Assembly: GCF_014201375.1 (NCBI RefSeq)
Contig: NZ_JACHDZ010000004.1
Coordinates: 552,017-616,016 of the forward strand
Direction: 5' to 3'
Origin: Tunturiibacter empetritectus
GTDB lineage: Bacteria; Acidobacteriota; Terriglobia; Terriglobales; Acidobacteriaceae
Length of the DNA: 64,000 nucleotides
Below the pieces are notes generated by a model. The model saw only the letters and a program-made list of their open reading frames with translations. It was not told the origin of the DNA and did no database searches. Positions 61,472 through 64,000 of this stretch are shown here, one piece after another. Positions within the stretch are counted from its first letter, which is position 1. Each line of letters opens with the position of its first letter. The position numbers were made by a program, and so were the translations under genes.

Positions 61472-63202
61472 CTAAAGAAACACTATATTAAGAATGAAAA
61501 ACACAACGATCACGACGACCGCCCAGAAGGCAGGTTTCTGCCAAAGTTTTTCAGCGCCGTCGCTAGGCAGCGGAGTTACTCCATAGACCAGCCCGGCAAG
61601 TTGGGCGGTGGGCGTAGCCTTCGTCATCAGGCTCACGGTCACTGTAACCCCAACACAGATCAGCCAACTCCACAGCGCACGATAAAGGTTCTCCGCCATT
61701 GGACGCGCATCAGGACTCATAGCGATATATCGCAGACCGTCGGCATTCAAACGAACCCAAACAAACATCCCTATCGAAGCTGTGGTTCCGGCCAACAACC
61801 CCCAGAATCCGCCCGCTCTTGTCGCCCTCTTCCACAGCATCCCCAGGATCACGGTGCCGAAGAGTGGCGCGATAAAAAAGCTAAATAACGCTTGAACGTA
61901 ATCCATGATCGAAGCCGCGTTCATCACCAGGTAAGCCGTCGCAATCGACACAAGCATTCCGATAACGGTTGACCATCGTCCCATCGCTACATAGTGCCTG
62001 TCCGACGCTCTCTTGTTAATAAAGGCCCCGTACAGGTCATAGGTCCAGACAGTCGAGAAGGCGCTGATATTGCCCGCCATGCCGCTCATAAAGCCCGCTA
62101 TCAAGGCCGTGATTCCGAGCCCCAATAACCCGGGACCGCAGTAGCGGACCAACATCAGCGGCAGCACGTCGTCGTAGCTGTGCTGTCCGGTCGCCTTCGC
62201 TACACTTCCGGGTACCAGATGAAACACCCTAGATCCATCGGCGTTGTGCAGCCCAAGCGCAATCAGACCGGGCAGAATTACGATCAACGGCACTGCCATT
62301 TTGAACGCCGCCCCGATCACCGGTGCCATCTTTGCGGATCGCAGGCTGTTCGCGCTCAACACCCGCTGCACCACAAGAAAATCCGTCGTCCAATAGCCGA
62401 AGCTGATGACAAACCCCAGCCCAAAGACGATGCCCGTCCAATGCACGCCCATCGGGTTGTCTTTGAACCCACCAAGTGTGTTCCATAGGTGTGTATAGTT
62501 GGCGTTCCCTACGTTCGCCGCAATCTGCGTCTTCAGATTTGTCCAGCCATGCGCCTCGATCAACCCCAAGATCGGAATTGTCGCTGCGCCCGCCCATATC
62601 AAAACAAACTGCAGCACCTCGTTGATGATGGCCGAGCGCAAGCCCCCAAGCATCACGTACAACGCCACTGTCCCAGCGCCCACCCAGATCGAGAATGTCA
62701 GATTCCAGCCAAGCACTGTTTGCATCACGACAGCCATGGCGTACATATTCACGCCGCTCATAAGAATCGTCATCAAGGCAAACGACACGGCGCTCACCGC
62801 ACTTGCCCCCTCGCCAAACCGCAGATGAAGATAACCCGGTACAGAGTGGGTCTTCGAGATGTAATAGAACGGCATCATAACGATGCCGAGAAACAGCATT
62901 GCTGGAATTGCGCCGATCCAGTACCAGTGAGTCGCCAACATCCCGTACTGATATGCGGCCCCCGCCCATCCCATTAGCTCCAGCGATCCCAGATTTGCTG
63001 ACACGAAGCTCAACCCAGCCACCCATGCCGACATCTCTCTTCCAGCAAGGAAGAACTCTTCGCTTGTATTCGTCGATCCCTTCACATAAAACCCAATGAA
63101 GATGACCAGGGCGAAGTAGAACAGCAGGATCAGGACGTCGACTGGATTCAGTCGCGTCATCTGGGCGCCGAGTAGAGAAAAGTTAGAAGCGACAGAAAGC
63201 AT
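61472..63202 (-). CDS. Sodium/solute symporter (SSS/SGLT family), probable xylose transporter
   Basis: A 576-residue membrane protein with about 14 hydrophobic helices. SSS landmarks are FFLAGREMSAWVAGLSFVSA at the start of the core and GITALIAGFMSGMAGNISAF, where the sodium-site serines lie. It is closest in style to sugar-transporting SGLT members. Given the linked xylA, xylose or another pentose is the best guess for the substrate. The ATG at 63202 adds 14 residues to an alternative at 63160 (MTRLNPVDVL), which may be the true start. It is the first gene of a minus-strand operon with the small membrane protein, xylA, GH42 and the GH95 pseudogene. Confidence 0.9.
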   Translation of the reverse strand: MLSVASNFSLLGAQMTRLNPVDVLILLFYFALVIFIGFYVKGSTNTSEEFFLAGREMSAWVAGLSFVSANLGSLELMGWAGAAYQYGMLATHWYWIGAIPAMLFLGIVMMPFYYISKTHSVPGYLHLRFGEGASAVSAVSFALMTILMSGVNMYAMAVVMQTVLGWNLTFSIWVGAGTVALYVMLGGLRSAIINEVLQFVLIWAGAATIPILGLIEAHGWTNLKTQIAANVGNANYTHLWNTLGGFKDNPMGVHWTGIVFGLGFVISFGYWTTDFLVVQRVLSANSLRSAKMAPVIGAAFKMAVPLIVILPGLIALGLHNADGSRVFHLVPGSVAKATGQHSYDDVLPLMLVRYCGPGLLGLGITALIAGFMSGMAGNISAFSTVWTYDLYGAFINKRASDRHYVAMGRWSTVIGMLVSIATAYLVMNAASIMDYVQALFSFFIAPLFGTVILGMLWKRATRAGGFWGLLAGTTASIGMFVWVRLNADGLRYIAMSPDARPMAENLYRALWSWLICVGVTVTVSLMTKATPTAQLAGLVYGVTPLPSDGAEKLWQKPAFWAVVVIVVFFILNIVFL

Positions 63203-63593
63203 TATGTGCTACGAAAGCCTTCCAAAAAAGTAGATGAAGCGTCATGGCATATCAAACCTATATTTTACTCGCGACCCGAACTATATCGATTAGTCTGCAA
63301 AGTTGTCAATAAAGATCGCATCGGTCCGACATCCTATCATCGATCTGGCCGCACAGAATTAGGTGTTTGCAGCTTTTACACACCTCTTTCGAGATCATTC
63401 CACTTATCTCTATAAATAGCAACGGCACGCCGCTATACTGGACCCTGAAGAAATAGTTTTTGCGATTTTATTAACTCAGGGAACCTTCACGCACATCCCT
63501 GCAAACCTGCCAAGTCGAGATAGGACAATCTACGGGAACAGCACCTCTCCCGCTATGGAGCACTGATGAACTCTCAGCTCGTGCGAGCGCACC
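63203..63593. other. Divergent control region between the symporter operon and the ROK regulator
   Basis: About 390 bases without a gene. It holds the symporter promoter (63280-63309, minus strand) and presumably the regulator's own promoter and operators. I see no clear palindrome of the classic XylR type. A 12-codon frame (63566-63604) overlaps the regulator start but has no support. Confidence 0.5.
63280..63309 (-). promoter_or_regulatory. Candidate sigma-70-type promoter of the symporter-xylA operon
   Basis: On the minus strand an exact TTGACA (63309-63304) is followed after 18 bases by TATAGT (63285-63280), five of six consensus positions, about 80 bases before the symporter ATG. This is among the best promoter matches in the window. 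Confidence 0.6.
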
Positions 63594-64000
63594 ATGTCAG
63601 CTAAAGAACGAACAGAGCACGTTGACAAGGGCTTCAGGAGGGTCGACCTCGCCTATGTAGAGCTTGCATCAAGCGAGATCGCTCGCGACATCAACCGCGA
63701 CATCGTATTGGAGATCGTTCGGTCCAAACAACCCATCTCGCGTGCGGATCTGTCACGCGTCTCCGGCTTGCAGCCTAGCACCGTCTCTAATATCGTCGAG
63801 CAGCTCCTACAGGGGACTTGGATCGTTGAGGGTGCCGTAGCCCGCAGGCCCCGCGGCTGCCGCCCGACCATGCTCTCGCTCAACGATAATCTCGTCATGT
63901 TGGTGGCCGACCTTCGGCCCCGCAGAGCAATCCTTGCCATTATCGACCTCAACGGTCGTATGCTCGCGCACGAAGAGATCAGCATCTTCTCGGATCCCGA
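63594..64000 (+). CDS. ROK-family transcriptional regulator (XylR-like), cut by the window end
   Basis: The frame from the ATG at 63594 is open to the last base, giving 135 residues. After a short leader comes a winged helix (ADLSRVSGLQPSTVSNIVEQ, about residues 53-72) and the hinge ending in RRPRGCRPTMLSLN, followed by the first strand of the ROK kinase-like domain (VADLRPRRAILAIIDLNGR). ROK regulators of this layout include XylR, which represses xylose genes until xylose binds. Its divergent position next to the symporter-xylA operon supports such a role. Start choice is by fit to the family; the ribosome-binding site is weak. Confidence 0.85.
   Translation, partial: MSAKERTEHVDKGFRRVDLAYVELASSEIARDINRDIVLEIVRSKQPISRADLSRVSGLQPSTVSNIVEQLLQGTWIVEGAVARRPRGCRPTMLSLNDNLVMLVADLRPRRAILAIIDLNGRMLAHEEISIFSDP

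Overview
The window looks like a chromosomal segment of an Acidobacteriota soil bacterium (Terriglobia/Acidobacteriaceae type, in the range of Granulicella, Edaphobacter or Terriglobus). The grounds are the high-GC coding style, Oar-like TonB-dependent receptors with an N-terminal carboxypeptidase-regulatory domain, a large set of secreted glycoside hydrolases, and frequent TTG starts. This placement is by family content, not by a database match.

Layout. (1) 1-3.1 kb: a partial secreted trypsin-like protease and housekeeping genes (MetE-core methyltransferase, ridA, msrB, rpmB). (2) 3.4-12.7 kb: a tight four-gene RND efflux operon (adaptor, two HAE1-type permeases, NodT-type outer-membrane lipoprotein). 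(3) 12.8-27.8 kb: an amino-sugar/galactoside region. It holds a secreted GH2 enzyme, a sugar-porter MFS protein, an amidohydrolase, a PfkB kinase, an AgaS-type SIS protein, a KbaZ/AgaZ protein, a DeoR-type regulator, a GH36-like enzyme and a GH35 beta-galactosidase. (4) 28.0-32.8 kb: an APC permease, a second PfkB kinase, an alpha/beta hydrolase and a ROK regulator, a combination reminiscent of glycosylated-amino-acid (Frl-type) use. (5) 33.4-44.0 kb: a chitin/GlcNAc module with a multidomain GH18 chitinase, an intact TonB-dependent receptor, a GntR/UTRA regulator, a GH20 hexosaminidase and a TPR protein.

(6) 44.0-46.1 kb is a genomic scar: the 3' half of a tRNA-Val(GAC) gene (a likely integrase attachment site), a shattered dihydrofolate-reductase-family gene, an N-terminal stub of a GH63/MGH1-type glucosidase, and an SGNH hydrolase that has lost its C-terminus where it meets the stub. 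(7) 46.2-64.0 kb is a xyloglucan/xylose-type locus: GH43 (Tat-exported), a broken TonB-dependent receptor, GH3, GH31 alpha-xylosidase, and on the minus strand an apparent operon of SSS symporter, small membrane protein, xylA, GH42 and a decayed GH95 fucosidase, with a divergent ROK regulator running off the right end.

Reading these together: TonB-dependent receptors import oligosaccharides across the outer membrane, secreted or periplasmic hydrolases trim them, inner-membrane permeases take up the monomers, and kinases, isomerases and aldolases feed them to glycolysis, each block with its own regulator. The xyloglucan-type block is decaying: the receptor and fucosidase are pseudogenes while the xylose, galactose and glucose-releasing enzymes are intact. 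The window has no CRISPR array, rRNA, complete tRNA or insertion sequence that I could see.
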